From contig NZ_JAKSYM010000163.1 of assembly GCF_022829545.1 (NCBI RefSeq), positions 1 to 54,035 on the forward strand: a stretch of DNA of 54,035 nucleotides, given 5' to 3'. Source of the stretch: Methylobacterium sp. J-030. GTDB lineage: Bacteria; Pseudomonadota; Alphaproteobacteria; Rhizobiales; Beijerinckiaceae. Positions 7,712-17,043 of the stretch are shown in pieces. The notes beneath the pieces were generated by a model, which saw nothing but the letters and a program-made list of their open reading frames with translations, did not search any database and was not told the DNA's origin. Every line of letters starts with the position of its first letter. Position 1 is the first letter of the stretch. A program made the translations under genes and the position numbers.

Positions 7712-8653
7712 ATGCTCGGCTATATCGGCAGGCGCATCCTCGCCACCATCCCGGTCATGGCGGTGGTCGGGCTGTTCGTCTTCAGCCTCCTGTACTTCGC
7801 CCCCGGCGATCCGGCCGCGATCATCGCGGGCGATCAGGCGAGCCCCGAGGATATCATCCGCATCCGCGCCACGCTCGGCCTCGACCGGCCGTTCCTGGTG
7901 CGGTTCGGCGAATGGTCCTGGCAGATCATCCATGGGGACCTCGGCACCTCGATCTTCACCAACCTGCCGGTCACCACCATGATCGGCCAGCGGATCCAGC
8001 CCACCCTCTCGCTGATGCTCGTCACCCTGGTCTTCGCCATCGTGGTGGCGGTGCCGCTCGGCGTCGTCGCCGCCTGGAAGGCCGGGACCCTGATCGACCG
8101 CCTCGTCATGGGCATCGCCGTGACGGGCTTCTCGGTGCCGGTCTTCGTGGTTGGCTACGTTCTGGCCTACGTCTTCGCCCTGCAGCTCGGCTGGCTGCCC
8201 GTGCAGGGCTACACGCCGATCGAGCAGGGGCTCTGGCCCTGGCTGTCCAACCTGATCCTGCCGGCGGTGACGCTCGGCCTCGTCTACATCGCGCTGATCG
8301 CCCGGGTGACCCGGGCCACCATGCTCGACGTGCTGAGCCAGGATTACGTGCGCACCGCCCGGGCCAAGGGCCTGTCGCAGGGGCCGGTCCTGTTCGTCCA
8401 CGCCCTCAAGAACGCCGCGGTGCCGATCGTCACCGTGATCGGTATCGGTATCGCCCTGCTGATCGGCGGCGCGGTGGTGACCGAGACGGTGTTCGCGATC
8501 CCCGGCCTCGGGCGCCTCACGGTCGATGCGATCCTGCGGCGCGATTATCCGGTCATCCAGGGCGTCGTGCTGCTGTTCAGCTTCGTCTACGTGCTCGTGA
8601 ACCTCGCCATCGACCTCTTCTACACCGTGCTCGACCCGAGGATCCGCTATTGA
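7712..8653 (+). CDS. Peptide ABC transporter I, permease 1 (DppB-like)
   Basis: Inner-membrane channel subunit of the binding-protein-dependent transport family. The 313 residues have six predicted membrane segments, the N-terminal MLGYIGRRILATIPVM helix typical of DppB/OppB, the LGLDRPFLVRFGEW periplasmic loop, and the ATPase-coupling EAA-like loop DYVRTARAKGLSQGPVLFVH. It lies 15 bp after the binding protein gene. Its TGA overlaps the TTG start of the second permease, so the two are probably translated together. Confidence 0.93.
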   Translation: MLGYIGRRILATIPVMAVVGLFVFSLLYFAPGDPAAIIAGDQASPEDIIRIRATLGLDRPFLVRFGEWSWQIIHGDLGTSIFTNLPVTTMIGQRIQPTLSLMLVTLVFAIVVAVPLGVVAAWKAGTLIDRLVMGIAVTGFSVPVFVVGYVLAYVFALQLGWLPVQGYTPIEQGLWPWLSNLILPAVTLGLVYIALIARVTRATMLDVLSQDYVRTARAKGLSQGPVLFVHALKNAAVPIVTVIGIGIALLIGGAVVTETVFAIPGLGRLTVDAILRRDYPVIQGVVLLFSFVYVLVNLAIDLFYTVLDPRIRY

Positions 8654-9624
8654 CCGCGACCGTCGCGCCCTTCCCCGATCATGCCCCGCCGGCCGGCCTC
8701 CCGCCCGAGGGCCCAACCCCCAAGGCGCCGCCGCCGCCCGGCCTCGCCGTCGCGGCGCCGCTGCCGGACGTGATCCCGGTGCGCAAGCGCCGGGGCCGGG
8801 TCTGGACCTATATCCGCCGCAACCCGACCATCGTGGTCGGCGGCGTGCTGCTCCTGATCGTGTTCCTGATGGCGGTGCTGGCGCCCTGGCTCGGCACCGT
8901 CGATCCCACCGCCCTGGCGCCGGCCAAGCGCACCCGGGTGCCCTCCGCCCTCCACTGGTTCGGCACCGACATGCTCGGCCGCGACGTCTACTCGCGGGTG
9001 GTCTACGGCGCCCGGGTCTCGCTGCTGGTCGGCTTCGCGGTGGCGTTCCTCGCCTCGATCGCCGGCCTCGCGGTCGGGCTCGTCTCCGGCATGGTGCGCT
9101 GGCTCGACGGGATCGTGATGCGGGTCGTCGACGGCATGATGTCGATCCCGCCGATCCTGCTCGCCATCGCGCTGATGGCGCTGACCCGCGGCTCGATCCA
9201 GAACGTGATCATCGCCATCACCATCGCGGAGATCCCGCGGGTCGCCCGCCTCGTGCGCGGCGTGGTGCTGTCCCTGCGCGAGCAGCCCTATGTCGAGGCC
9301 GCCGTGACCACGGGCACGCGGATGCCGGCGATCATCTGGCGCCACATCCTGCCCAACACGCTGGCGCCCATGACCGTGCAGGCGACCTACATCTGCGCCT
9401 CCGCGATGATCACCGAGGCGATCCTGTCGTTCATCGGCGCGGGCGTGCCGCCGGCCACCCCCTCCTGGGGCAACATCATGGCCGAGGGAAGGGCACTCTG
9501 GCAGGTGAAGTTCTACATCATCCTGTTCCCGGCGATCTTCCTCTCGATGACGGTGCTCGCGGTGAACCTCGTCGGCGACGGCCTGCGCGACGCCCTCGAC
9601 CCCCGCATGGCCAAAGATGTCTGA
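8650..9624 (+). CDS. Peptide ABC transporter I, permease 2 (DppC-like)
   Basis: Second channel subunit, 324 residues. After a Pro/Ala-rich leader of about 45 residues come the family features TDMLGRDVYSRVVYGARVS, six hydrophobic segments, a coupling loop (YVEAAVTTGTRMPAIIWRHI) and the ending NLVGDGLRDALDPR. No ATG fits the N terminus. TTG 8650 overlaps the previous stop (TTGA) and has GAGG 7-8 bp upstream, so I choose it. GTG codons at 8770 and 8779 are alternatives that would remove the leader. Confidence 0.88.
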   Translation: MTATVAPFPDHAPPAGLPPEGPTPKAPPPPGLAVAAPLPDVIPVRKRRGRVWTYIRRNPTIVVGGVLLLIVFLMAVLAPWLGTVDPTALAPAKRTRVPSALHWFGTDMLGRDVYSRVVYGARVSLLVGFAVAFLASIAGLAVGLVSGMVRWLDGIVMRVVDGMMSIPPILLAIALMALTRGSIQNVIIAITIAEIPRVARLVRGVVLSLREQPYVEAAVTTGTRMPAIIWRHILPNTLAPMTVQATYICASAMITEAILSFIGAGVPPATPSWGNIMAEGRALWQVKFYIILFPAIFLSMTVLAVNLVGDGLRDALDPRMAKDV

Positions 9625-9646
9625 GCGCCCGCCCGAGCCGCGGCCC

Positions 9647-9755
9647 CGGGTTTCCAAAGGGCGAGCCCTTTGGCGGGGTTCGGGGGCGGAGCCCCTGAGA
9701 TCGCGACCAGGGCTCTGCCCTGGACCCGCGAAAGGTCTCGACCTTTCGAAACCAG
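9647..9755. repeat. Four-hairpin REP-like repeat inside transporter operon I
   Basis: Consecutive short palindromes: CCAAAGGG/CCCTTTGG (9654-9673), GGGG-cggag-CCCC (about 9684-9696), CCAGGGC/GCCCTGG (9707-9723) and CGAAAGGT/ACCTTTCG (9729-9748). They are bracketed by GGTTTC and GAAACC. It fills most of the 200-bp gap between permease 2 and the first ATPase gene. It resembles mosaic extragenic repeats of Methylobacterium-type genomes. As RNA it would fold into a chain of stem-loops, which could stabilise the upstream message or reduce read-through. Confidence 0.75.
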
Positions 9756-9825
9756 GACTCCGGCCGTCCACGCGACGTGCAGCACCTGACGGCCCGGTCA
9801 AACGGACTCTGGGATGGGATATCGG

Positions 9826-10824
9826 ATGAGCGGCACCCCCCTCCTGTCGATCGAGAACCTGCAGGTCCATTTCCGTACCCCCGACGGGGTGAACCGGGCG
9901 GTGGACGGGGTCTCGTTCGCGATCCGGTCGGGCGAGACCCTGGCGATCGTGGGCGAATCCGGCTGCGGCAAGTCGGTGACCTCGATGTCGATCCTGCGGC
10001 TCCTGCCCGAGCCGCCGGCCCGCATCGCCGGCGCGATCAGGTTCGAGGGCAGGAACCTGCTCGACCTGCCGAACAGCGCCATGCGCAAGATCCGCGGCAA
10101 CGACATCAGCGTGATCTTCCAGGAGCCGATGACCTCGCTGAACCCGGTGCTGACGGTCGGCCGCCAGATCGGCGAGACCCTGCGCCTGCACCAGGGTCTC
10201 GGCCGGCGCGCCGCCGAGGAGCGGGCCGTGGAGATGCTGACGCTGGTCGGCATCCCCGAGCCCCGGCGCCGGGTGCGGGAATATCCGCACCAGCTCTCGG
10301 GCGGCATGCGCCAGCGGGTGATGATCGCCATCGCGCTGGCCTGCTCGCCCAAGCTCCTGATCGCCGACGAGCCGACCACGGCGCTCGACGTGACCATCCA
10401 GGCCCAGATCCTCGACCTGATGCGCGACCTGAAGGCCCGGGTCGGCGCCGCCATCATGCTGATCACCCACGATCTCGGCGTGGTGGCCGAGGTCGCCGAC
10501 CGGGTGGTGGTTATGTATGCCGGCCGCAAGGTCGAGGAGGCGTCGGTCCGCGACCTGTTCCGGGCGCCGCGCCATCCCTACACCCGCGGCCTGATGGGAG
10601 CGGTACCCAAACTCGGCGCGGTGGAGCACGGCGGCGACGCGCGGCTCGCCGAGATCCCCGGCATGGTGCCGAGCCTGAAGGGCCGGATCGAGGGCTGCGT
10701 CTTCGCCGGGCGCTGCCCGGACGTCACCGACCTGTGCCGCGCCTACGCCCCGGCCCTGGAGCCGAAGGCCCCGGGCCACCTCGCGGCCTGCCACTACGCG
10801 CCGAAGGACGCCCTCGCGGCATGA
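9826..10824 (+). CDS. Peptide ABC transporter I, ATP-binding protein 1 (DppD-like)
   Basis: Cytoplasmic ATPase subunit, 332 residues. Walker A is GESGCGKS, the signature is [16 protein letters not shown], Walker B is [12 protein letters not shown], and the switch is ITHDLG. The C-terminal oligopeptide-transporter extension has the Cys cluster [14 protein letters not shown]...C seen in DppD/OppD, where iron-sulfur binding has been proposed. ATG 9826 gives the usual N terminus; ATG 9814 would add four residues. Its stop overlaps the next start (ATGA). Confidence 0.93.
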   Translation: MSGTPLLSIENLQVHFRTPDGVNRAVDGVSFAIRSGETLAIVGESGCGKSVTSMSILRLLPEPPARIAGAIRFEGRNLLDLPNSAMRKIRGNDISVIFQEPMTSLNPVLTVGRQIGETLRLHQGLGRRAAEERAVEMLTLVGIPEPRRRVREYPHQLSGGMRQRVMIAIALACSPKLLIADEPTTALDVTIQAQILDLMRDLKARVGAAIMLITHDLGVVAEVADRVVVMYAGRKVEEASVRDLFRAPRHPYTRGLMGAVPKLGAVEHGGDARLAEIPGMVPSLKGRIEGCVFAGRCPDVTDLCRAYAPALEPKAPGHLAACHYAPKDALAA

Positions 10825-11831
10825 GCGCCACGCCCGCACCCGCCGGCCGCACCCTGCTGGAGGTGAACGACCTCAAGAAACACTTTGCCCTCAGCGGCGG
10901 CCTGTTCGGCCGGTCGAACCGCGTGCTGAAGGCGGTGGACGGCCTGTCGTTCACGGTCGCCCGGGGCGAGACCCTCTCGCTCGTCGGCGAATCCGGTTGC
11001 GGCAAGTCCACGGTCGCCAAGGCGCTGATGCGCCTCTACGCGCCCACCGCGGGCCAGGTGGTGCTCGACGGGAAACGCATCGACGACCTCTCGGCCGGCA
11101 CGCTCAGACCCCTGCGGCGCCACATCCAGATGGTGTTCCAGGACCCCTTCTCCTCCCTCAACCCGCGGATGCGGGTGCGGGCGATCCTGGCCGAGCCGAT
11201 CCGCAATTTCCGATTGGCCCAGGGCTCCGCCGATCTCGAGGCGAAGCTCGCCTCGCTGATGGAGCGGGTCGGCCTGCCCCGGGAGGCGCTGGGGCGCTTT
11301 CCCCACGAGTTCTCGGGCGGCCAGCGTCAGCGCATCGGCATCGCCCGGGCGCTTGCGGCCGAGCCGGACCTGATCATCTGCGACGAGGCGGTCTCGGCCC
11401 TCGACGTCTCGGTGAAGGCGCAGATCGTCAACCTGCTGCGCGACCTGCAGCGCGAGCTCGACCTCGCGATGCTGTTCATCTCGCACGACCTCGCCATCGT
11501 CGAGCACATGACCCACCGGGTGGCGGTGATGTATCTCGGCAAGATCGTCGAGATCGGCCCGCGCCGAGATATCTTCCTGGCGCCCAAGCACCCCTACACC
11601 CAGGCCCTGCTCTCGGCGGTGCCGATCCCGGAACCCGGGGCCGGGCGCACCCGGATCGTGCTCAAGGGCGACGTGCCGAGCCCGATCGACCCGCCCGCGG
11701 GCTGCCGCTTCCACACCCGCTGCCCACACGCCTTCGACCGCTGCCGGACCGAGGTGCCGGGCCTCGACCCCGTGGGCTCCGGCCACTTCGCCGCCTGTCA
11801 CCTCAACGACGTGGCCGCTCAGGCGGCCTGA
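10821..11831 (+). CDS. Peptide ABC transporter I, ATP-binding protein 2 (DppF-like)
   Basis: Second ATPase of the pair, 336 residues. Walker A is [10 protein letters not shown], the signature is [16 protein letters not shown], Walker B is [12 protein letters not shown], and the switch is ISHDLA. The loop [17 protein letters not shown] is diagnostic for DppF/OppF. A C-terminal Cys-containing tail ([14 protein letters not shown]) is present. The start overlaps the stop of ATP-binding protein 1 by four bases. With the two permeases and binding protein it completes transporter I. Confidence 0.93.
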   Translation: MSATPAPAGRTLLEVNDLKKHFALSGGLFGRSNRVLKAVDGLSFTVARGETLSLVGESGCGKSTVAKALMRLYAPTAGQVVLDGKRIDDLSAGTLRPLRRHIQMVFQDPFSSLNPRMRVRAILAEPIRNFRLAQGSADLEAKLASLMERVGLPREALGRFPHEFSGGQRQRIGIARALAAEPDLIICDEAVSALDVSVKAQIVNLLRDLQRELDLAMLFISHDLAIVEHMTHRVAVMYLGKIVEIGPRRDIFLAPKHPYTQALLSAVPIPEPGAGRTRIVLKGDVPSPIDPPAGCRFHTRCPHAFDRCRTEVPGLDPVGSGHFAACHLNDVAAQAA

Positions 11832-11837
11832 CGATGC

Positions 11838-11928
11838 CGTCCTTGCGGGCGCAGCGATGCAATCCCGTGTCGCGGGCGATTCCCAAGCGTGGCACCCATC
11901 TCGGGTCGCTCCGCTGTCCGCGATGACG
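11838..11928. repeat. REP-like inverted repeat between dppF-like gene and amidohydrolase
   Basis: The left arm CGTCCTTGCGGGCGCAGCG and the right arm (complement of CGCTCCGCTGTCCGCGATGACG) form an imperfect long inverted repeat of about 91 bp. It is of the widespread alphaproteobacterial form 'CGTCATTGCGAGCGCAGCGAAGCAATCC'-like, split here by a short central region. It ends five bases before the parS-like palindrome. Confidence 0.65.
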
Positions 11929-11932
11929 GTTG

Positions 11933-11948
11933 CGTTTCACGTGAAACA
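11933..11948. promoter_or_regulatory. parS-like palindrome upstream of the amidohydrolase gene
   Basis: Bases 11934-11947 are the perfect palindrome GTTTCACGTGAAAC. The 16-mer containing it matches the ParB-binding consensus TGTTTCACGTGAAACA at 15 of 16 positions (C instead of the first T). It ends 15 bp before the GTG start of the amidohydrolase gene. A second near-consensus copy stands at 21545-21560. It may be a chromosome-partition centromere or an operator of similar sequence. Confidence 0.7.
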
Positions 11949-11963
11949 CATTGGGAGCCTCCC

Positions 11964-13103
11964 GTGCAGCACGACCTCATCCTCAAGGGCGCGCGGATCA
12001 TCGATCCGTCGCAGAACCATGACGGGATCTGCGACGTCGCCTTCGCGGAGGGCCGGGTCTCGGGCTTCGGCCACGACCTCCAGGCCGGACCGGGCACGCA
12101 GGTGCGCGACATGGCCGGCGCGATCGTCACGCCGGGCCTGATCGACCTGCACACCCACGTCTACTGGGGCGGCACCTCGATCGGCATCGACGCCGACGAG
12201 TTCTGCCGCACCTCCGGGGTGACCACCGCGGTCGATACCGGCAGCGCCGGGCCCGGCAATTTTGCCGGCTTCCGCAAGCACGTGATCGACCGCTCCGAGG
12301 CGCGGATCCTCGCCTATCTCCACGTGTCCTTCGCGGGGATCTACGCCTTCTCGAAGACGATCATGGTCGGTGAGAGCCAGGATCCGCGGCTGATGGCGCC
12401 GCGCGAGGCCGTCGAGGTCGCGGAGGCCAACCGGGACGTGATCATCGGCATCAAGGTCCGGGTCGGCCGCAATTCCTCGGGGGACCAGGGCACCGCGCCG
12501 CTCGGCATCGCCCTGCAGGTGGCGGAGGAAACCGGCCTGCCGCTGATGGCCCATATCGACGAGCCGCCGCCGAGCTACGAGGAGGTGCTGGCGATGCTCC
12601 GCCCCGGCGACGTGCTGACCCACGCGTTCCGGCCGTTCCCGAATTCCCCCGTGACCGCGCAGGGCGCGGTGAAGCCGGCTTTGCGCGAGGCCCGGGCCCG
12701 GGGCGTGCTGTTCGACATCGGCCACGGCAAGGGCTCGTTCGCGTTCAAGACGGCGCGGGCCATGATGGCGGGCGGCTTCCTGCCCGACACGATCTCGTCG
12801 GACGTGCACCAGCTCTGCATCGACGGGCCGGCCTTCGATCAGGTCACCACCATGTCGAAGATGCTCTGCCTCGGCATGAGCCTCACCGACGTCATCGCCG
12901 CCTCCACGGTGAACGCCGCCGTGGCGGTGAAGCGGATGGAGTACGGCACCCTGAAGGTCGGGGCGCTCGGCGACGCCACCGTGCTGGCGGTCCGGGACGG
13001 GGCCTTCGATTACGTCGACACCCGCGGCGAGCACATGACCGGCGCGCAGCGCATCACCGCGGAGGGCGTGGTGCTGCGCGGCCGGTGGTGGCACCCGGCC
13101 TGA
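11964..13103 (+). CDS. Amidohydrolase/deacetylase family metallohydrolase (EF_0837/AHA_3915 type)
   Basis: Cytoplasmic zinc-dependent hydrolase of the amidohydrolase superfamily, 379 residues. Visible metal-site elements are HTH in LIDLHTHVYWGG, a likely carboxylated Lys in IIGIKVRVGRN, His in LMAHIDEPP, His in VLTHAFRPF, and Asp in ISSDVHQLC. The family is often named dihydroorotase-like or deacetylase. Characterised relatives hydrolyse acetylated hydroxy acids rather than dihydroorotate, so the substrate is open. GTG 11964 has GGGAG at 6 bp and gives the standard QHDLILKGARIIDP start. Following transporter I, it probably processes an imported acylated or amide compound. Confidence 0.85.
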   Translation: MQHDLILKGARIIDPSQNHDGICDVAFAEGRVSGFGHDLQAGPGTQVRDMAGAIVTPGLIDLHTHVYWGGTSIGIDADEFCRTSGVTTAVDTGSAGPGNFAGFRKHVIDRSEARILAYLHVSFAGIYAFSKTIMVGESQDPRLMAPREAVEVAEANRDVIIGIKVRVGRNSSGDQGTAPLGIALQVAEETGLPLMAHIDEPPPSYEEVLAMLRPGDVLTHAFRPFPNSPVTAQGAVKPALREARARGVLFDIGHGKGSFAFKTARAMMAGGFLPDTISSDVHQLCIDGPAFDQVTTMSKMLCLGMSLTDVIAASTVNAAVAVKRMEYGTLKVGALGDATVLAVRDGAFDYVDTRGEHMTGAQRITAEGVVLRGRWWHPA

Positions 13104-13239
13104 GCCGGGGCCGCCTCCGGCGACCCGCAGGCCCGCCTCAAGCAGATGTGCATGGGCAGGCCAAGGCGTCATCCCCTCAGGTCCTGGCTGGACCGCAGGT
13201 TTTCGTTGCCGACCCGGCGGTCGCTCTTGCGAAACCCGC

Positions 13240-14931
13240 TCAGGCGGCCCGGACGGTCGCCAGGAAGCGCCCGATCTCGGCGGTAAGGTGCTCGGACTGG
13301 CGCGACAGCTCGCTCGCGGCGCCCAGCACCTGGCCCGCCGCCGCCCCGGTCTCCTCGGCCGCCCCCGCCACGCCGGTGATGTTGCTGGTCACCTCGGCGG
13401 TTCCCTGCGCGGCCTGGCCGACGTTGCGCACGATCTCCTGGGTGGCCGCACCCTGCTGCTCCACGGCGGCCGCGATCGAGGTCGCCACCCCGTCGATCTC
13501 GCGGATGCGCGCCGTGATGGCGCCGATCGCGTTCACAGCCTGGCCGGTCACGCCCTGAACCCGCCCGATCTGCTGGCTGATCTCCTCGGTGGCCTTGGCG
13601 GTCTGCTCGGCCAGTGCCTTGACCTCGGAGGCCACCACCGCGAAGCCCCGGCCGGCCGCGCCGGCTCGGGCCGCCTCGATGGTCGCGTTGAGTGCCAGCA
13701 GGTTGGTCTGGCCGGCGATGGTCGAGATCATTCCGACGACGTCGCCGATGCGCGCGACGGCGCCGTTCAGCTCCTGCACCAGCGCGCCCGTCTGGTCGGC
13801 CTCGCTGACGGCCAATTGGGCGAGTTCGGCCGAGCCGCTCACCTGCCGGCCGATCTCCTGCACCGATGAGCCGAGTTCCTCGGCGGCCGCCGCGACGGTG
13901 TTGACGTTGGAGCCCGCCTCCTCGGCGGCGGCGGCGACCGCGGTCGACTGGGCCGAGGTCTGGCCGGCCATCGCCGACATCGAGCCCGCGGTGGCCTGCA
14001 ACTCGGTGGCGGAGGCCGAGACCTGCCCGACGATGCTGCCGACCGCCCGCTCGAAGCTGTCGGCCATCTGGCGCATGCCGGCCCTGCGCTGCTCCTCGGC
14101 CGAGGCCCGGGCGGCGGCCGTCTCGGCCTCCAGGGCCCGGCTGCGGATCAGGTTGTCCTTGAACACCTGGACGGCGGCGGCCATCGCGCCGATCTCGTCA
14201 CGGCGCTGGCGGAACGGCACGTCCGCTCCGGTATCGCCGCCCGCCAGGACCGTCATCGCGGTGGTCATGTTCTGGATCGGACGCGAGATCCGCAGGAGCC
14301 CGAAGACCGAGGCCGCCAACGCCGCCACGACGGCGAGGGCCACCGTCACGGAGCTGGCCACCACGGCGGCGTTCGTCAGCGCCTGCGTGGTCTCGGCCTC
14401 CTTCTGCGCGGACCGGTTGTTCAGATCCACGTCGCGGGCCAGGGCCTCGCGGAGGTGGTTGTAGAGCATCAGCGCGTCGGGGTTCCCGATCGTCGTGAGG
14501 GCGTCCCCCATCCGGCCAGCCGCGACCAGGGCGGCGGCCGCGCGGCTGGCCGTCTCGTAGGTGATCCAGAGCTTGCCGAAGGCGTCGTAGAGCGCCTGCT
14601 CCTCCGGCGAGGCGATCATCGGCTCGTAGACCTTTCGGTGCTCGGCGAGCTTGGCGATGGCCTCGGCATGAAGCCGCTCGTTCTCGGCGCGCAGCTCCGG
14701 CGTGGTCGAGAGCGTGACCAGACGGTACTGCTTGAGGCGGATCTCGGCCAGATCGCCCTGGATCGTGTCCAGGATCACCACCGAGGGCAGCCAGTTGGTG
14801 GCCACCTGATCTACCGAGTAGCGGATGCCCGACAGCTTTGCGATGGACAGGCCGCCCTGCCCGGCGGCCAGGAGAGCGAGGAATCCGAAGGCACCGATCA
14901 AGGCCGCCTTGATGGTGAGTCGCAACCGCAT
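13240..14931 (-). CDS. Methyl-accepting chemotaxis protein
   Basis: Transmembrane chemoreceptor, 563 residues. Membrane helix 1 spans about 7-27. A periplasmic four-helix-bundle-type sensor spans about 30-180, helix 2 about 182-213, and a HAMP region follows ([20 protein letters not shown]). The cytoplasmic signalling rod has the conserved tip [18 protein letters not shown] and [23 protein letters not shown] 14931 has GGGAG 8 bp upstream; an in-frame TTG at 14958 is less likely. It sits between the two peptide transporters, so it could report on related nutrients, but its ligand is unknown. No CheW-binding partner genes are nearby. Confidence 0.93.
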   Translation of the reverse strand: MRLRLTIKAALIGAFGFLALLAAGQGGLSIAKLSGIRYSVDQVATNWLPSVVILDTIQGDLAEIRLKQYRLVTLSTTPELRAENERLHAEAIAKLAEHRKVYEPMIASPEEQALYDAFGKLWITYETASRAAAALVAAGRMGDALTTIGNPDALMLYNHLREALARDVDLNNRSAQKEAETTQALTNAAVVASSVTVALAVVAALAASVFGLLRISRPIQNMTTAMTVLAGGDTGADVPFRQRRDEIGAMAAAVQVFKDNLIRSRALEAETAAARASAEEQRRAGMRQMADSFERAVGSIVGQVSASATELQATAGSMSAMAGQTSAQSTAVAAAAEEAGSNVNTVAAAAEELGSSVQEIGRQVSGSAELAQLAVSEADQTGALVQELNGAVARIGDVVGMISTIAGQTNLLALNATIEAARAGAAGRGFAVVASEVKALAEQTAKATEEISQQIGRVQGVTGQAVNAIGAITARIREIDGVATSIAAAVEQQGAATQEIVRNVGQAAQGTAEVTSNITGVAGAAEETGAAAGQVLGAASELSRQSEHLTAEIGRFLATVRAA

Positions 14932-15127
14932 GTCGATAGCTCCCGACGACCGAAACAATGCCGGCGGAAGGCTTCCCGCGCCGATTTCCGCTCTGGATTA
15001 GCGTTGTCACCCAACGTTTAAGAAACGTTCGACCGGCTTCGGCCGTGAGATACAATTTTCCGTGAGAAGAAAGCGCTTAAACGGGGTGTCGGCCATTGTC
15101 TCGACTAGGTTCTATTCATAGGCAGAG

Positions 15128-15148
15128 AGTGTCGATATTTACGACACT
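15128..15148. promoter_or_regulatory. Operator-like dyad in the chemoreceptor/ABC transporter gap
   Basis: AGTGTCG-N7-CGACACT is a perfect 7+7 dyad with a 7-base AT-rich spacer. It lies in the 410-bp divergent gap 14932-15341, which is clearly AT-richer than its surroundings (for example 15100-15210). The gap should hold promoters for both the chemoreceptor and the importer. The dyad is about 195 bp from each start, so its target is unclear. No gene is seen in the gap. Confidence 0.5.
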
Positions 15149-15341
15149 ATAGTACGTAAACAAATATCTCACCAAAACATGGCCGGACTATATCAATCGA
15201 GATCTAGGATTAATCGCCTAAAACCGCGTGCGCAACCTCCTTTACAGCGGGCAGCCCGCCGACCTACACTTTAACGTGAGCCTCGGGTTTGAACCCGTTG
15301 CGGGCGAAACGCGGTCGAAGTCGCGGCGCCGTGGAGGATCG

Positions 15342-16112
15342 ATGGACAACGGTCAGCCTCTCCTCGAGGTGGACGGCGTCACGCTTCGGTACAAGACGCG
15401 GGACCATCTCGTGACCGCCACCTACCGGGTGAGCTTCCGGGTCTTTCCCGGGGACCGGTTCGTGCTGCTGGGGCCCTCCGGCTGCGGGAAGTCGACGCTG
15501 CTCAAGGCGGTGGGCGGCTACATGGCGCCGACCGAGGGCGAGATCCGCCTCAAGGGCCGGCCCGTCACCCAGCCCGGGCCCGACCGGATGATGGTGTTCC
15601 AGGAGTTCGACCAGCTCCTGCCCTGGAAGACGGTCCGCCAGAACGTCGTGTTCGCCCTCGAAGCCTCCGGCCGGCTGAAGGGCCGGGCCGCGCGCGAGCG
15701 GGCCGACCTGTACATCGACAAGGTCCACCTCACCCGCTTCGCCGACAGCTACCCGCACACGCTCTCGGGCGGCATGAAGCAGCGCGTGGCCATCGCCCGC
15801 GGCATGGCCATGGAGCCCGACATCCTGCTCATGGACGAGCCGTTCGCGGCGCTGGACGCGCTCACGCGCCGGCGCATGCAGGACGAGCTGCTCGCCCTGT
15901 GGGAGGGCACGCGCTTCACGGTTCTGTTCGTCACCCACTCGATCCCCGAGGCGATCAAGGTCGGCGCGCGCATCCTGCTGCTCTCGCCCCATCCCGGCGA
16001 GGTCAAGGCCGAACTCAACAGCGCCGCCACGCCCGAGGCGGCGCTTGGCCTGGAGAGCCGCATCCAGCAGATGCTGTTCTCGGAAGAGATCCCGGAGGCC
16101 GAGAATGTCTAG
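15342..16112 (+). CDS. ABC transporter ATP-binding protein, NitT/TauT/SsuB type
   Basis: 256-residue ATPase of an importer of the nitrate/sulfonate/taurine/riboflavin-precursor group. Walker A is GPSGCGKST, the Q-loop is VFQEFDQLLPWKTV (the LLPW motif is characteristic of this group), the signature is LSGGMKQRVAIARG, Walker B is ILLMDEPFAALD, and the switch is VTHSIPEA. ATG 15342 follows GGAGG. The open frame extends upstream to 15228, but without family similarity. It overlaps the permease gene by eight bases. No substrate-binding protein is encoded on either side, so the ligand cannot be named. Confidence 0.9.
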   Translation: MDNGQPLLEVDGVTLRYKTRDHLVTATYRVSFRVFPGDRFVLLGPSGCGKSTLLKAVGGYMAPTEGEIRLKGRPVTQPGPDRMMVFQEFDQLLPWKTVRQNVVFALEASGRLKGRAARERADLYIDKVHLTRFADSYPHTLSGGMKQRVAIARGMAMEPDILLMDEPFAALDALTRRRMQDELLALWEGTRFTVLFVTHSIPEAIKVGARILLLSPHPGEVKAELNSAATPEAALGLESRIQQMLFSEEIPEAENV

Positions 16113-17043
16113 CGCCCCTGTCCTCGACGCTGCGCCCGCCCGCACCGCGGCGGCGCTCGCCCCGTCCCGCCCGGCGCCGGCGACGCGGCCCGAGATCGAG
16201 CGCGCGCTGGGCCCGGCCCGGGGCGGGGCGGCCGCGCCGGTGGTGGAGAAGCCGCTGTCGGTGCCCGAGCGGCTGTTCAACCAGGGCTGGCTGCGCAAGC
16301 TGGTGATCCTGGCGGTGCTGGCCGGGATCTGGGAGGCCTACGGGCGCTATCTCGACAACGACCTGCTGTTCCCGACCTTCTCGGCGACGGTGGAAGCCTT
16401 GGGCCGGGGCATCATGGACGGGACGCTGCCGGCCCGGGCGTGGTCCTCGCTCAAGGTGCTGCTGATGGGCTACGCGGCCGGGGTCGGGCTGGCGAGCCTG
16501 CTGACCGGCATCGCCATCGCCTCGCGGGTCGGTACGGACGTGCTGGAGACGCTGACCGCCATGTTCAACCCGCTGCCGGCGATCGCGCTGCTGCCGCTGG
16601 CGCTGATCTGGTTCGGCCTGGGCAACGGCAGCCTGATCTTCGTGCTGGTCCACTCGGTGACCTGGGCGATCGCGCTCAACACGCATTCCGGCTTCCTGTC
16701 GGTGAGCCGGACGCTGACCATGGTGGGGCGCAATTACGGGCTGTCGGGCCCGCGGCTGATCGGGAAGATCCTGATCCCGGCCGCCTTCCCGGCGATCCTG
16801 ACGGGGCTGAAGGTGGGCTGGGCCTTCGCGTGGCGGACCCTGATCGCGGCCGAACTCGTGTTCGGGGTGTCGTCGGGCTCGGGTGGGCTGGGCTGGTTCA
16901 TCTTCGAGAACAAGAACATGCTCGACATCCCCAACGTGTTCGCCGGGCTTCTGACCGTCATCCTGATCGGCCTGGTGGTCGAGAACCTGATCTTCCAGAC
17001 CATCGAGCGCCGCACCATCCGGCGCTGGGGCATGCAGGCCTGA
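16105..17043 (+). CDS. ABC transporter permease, NitT/TauT/SsuC type
   Basis: 312-residue inner-membrane permease. An Ala/Pro-rich cytoplasmic leader of about 60 residues precedes six membrane segments. The coupling loop is SVSRTLTMVGRNYGLSGPRLIGKILIPAAFP (EAA motif region), typical of the SsuC/TauC family. ATG 16105 overlaps the ATPase stop, so the pair is translationally coupled. The usual periplasmic binding protein is missing from the operon and must be encoded elsewhere if the system works. The leader is longer than in most relatives. Confidence 0.9.
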   Translation: MSSAPVLDAAPARTAAALAPSRPAPATRPEIERALGPARGGAAAPVVEKPLSVPERLFNQGWLRKLVILAVLAGIWEAYGRYLDNDLLFPTFSATVEALGRGIMDGTLPARAWSSLKVLLMGYAAGVGLASLLTGIAIASRVGTDVLETLTAMFNPLPAIALLPLALIWFGLGNGSLIFVLVHSVTWAIALNTHSGFLSVSRTLTMVGRNYGLSGPRLIGKILIPAAFPAILTGLKVGWAFAWRTLIAAELVFGVSSGSGGLGWFIFENKNMLDIPNVFAGLLTVILIGLVVENLIFQTIERRTIRRWGMQA

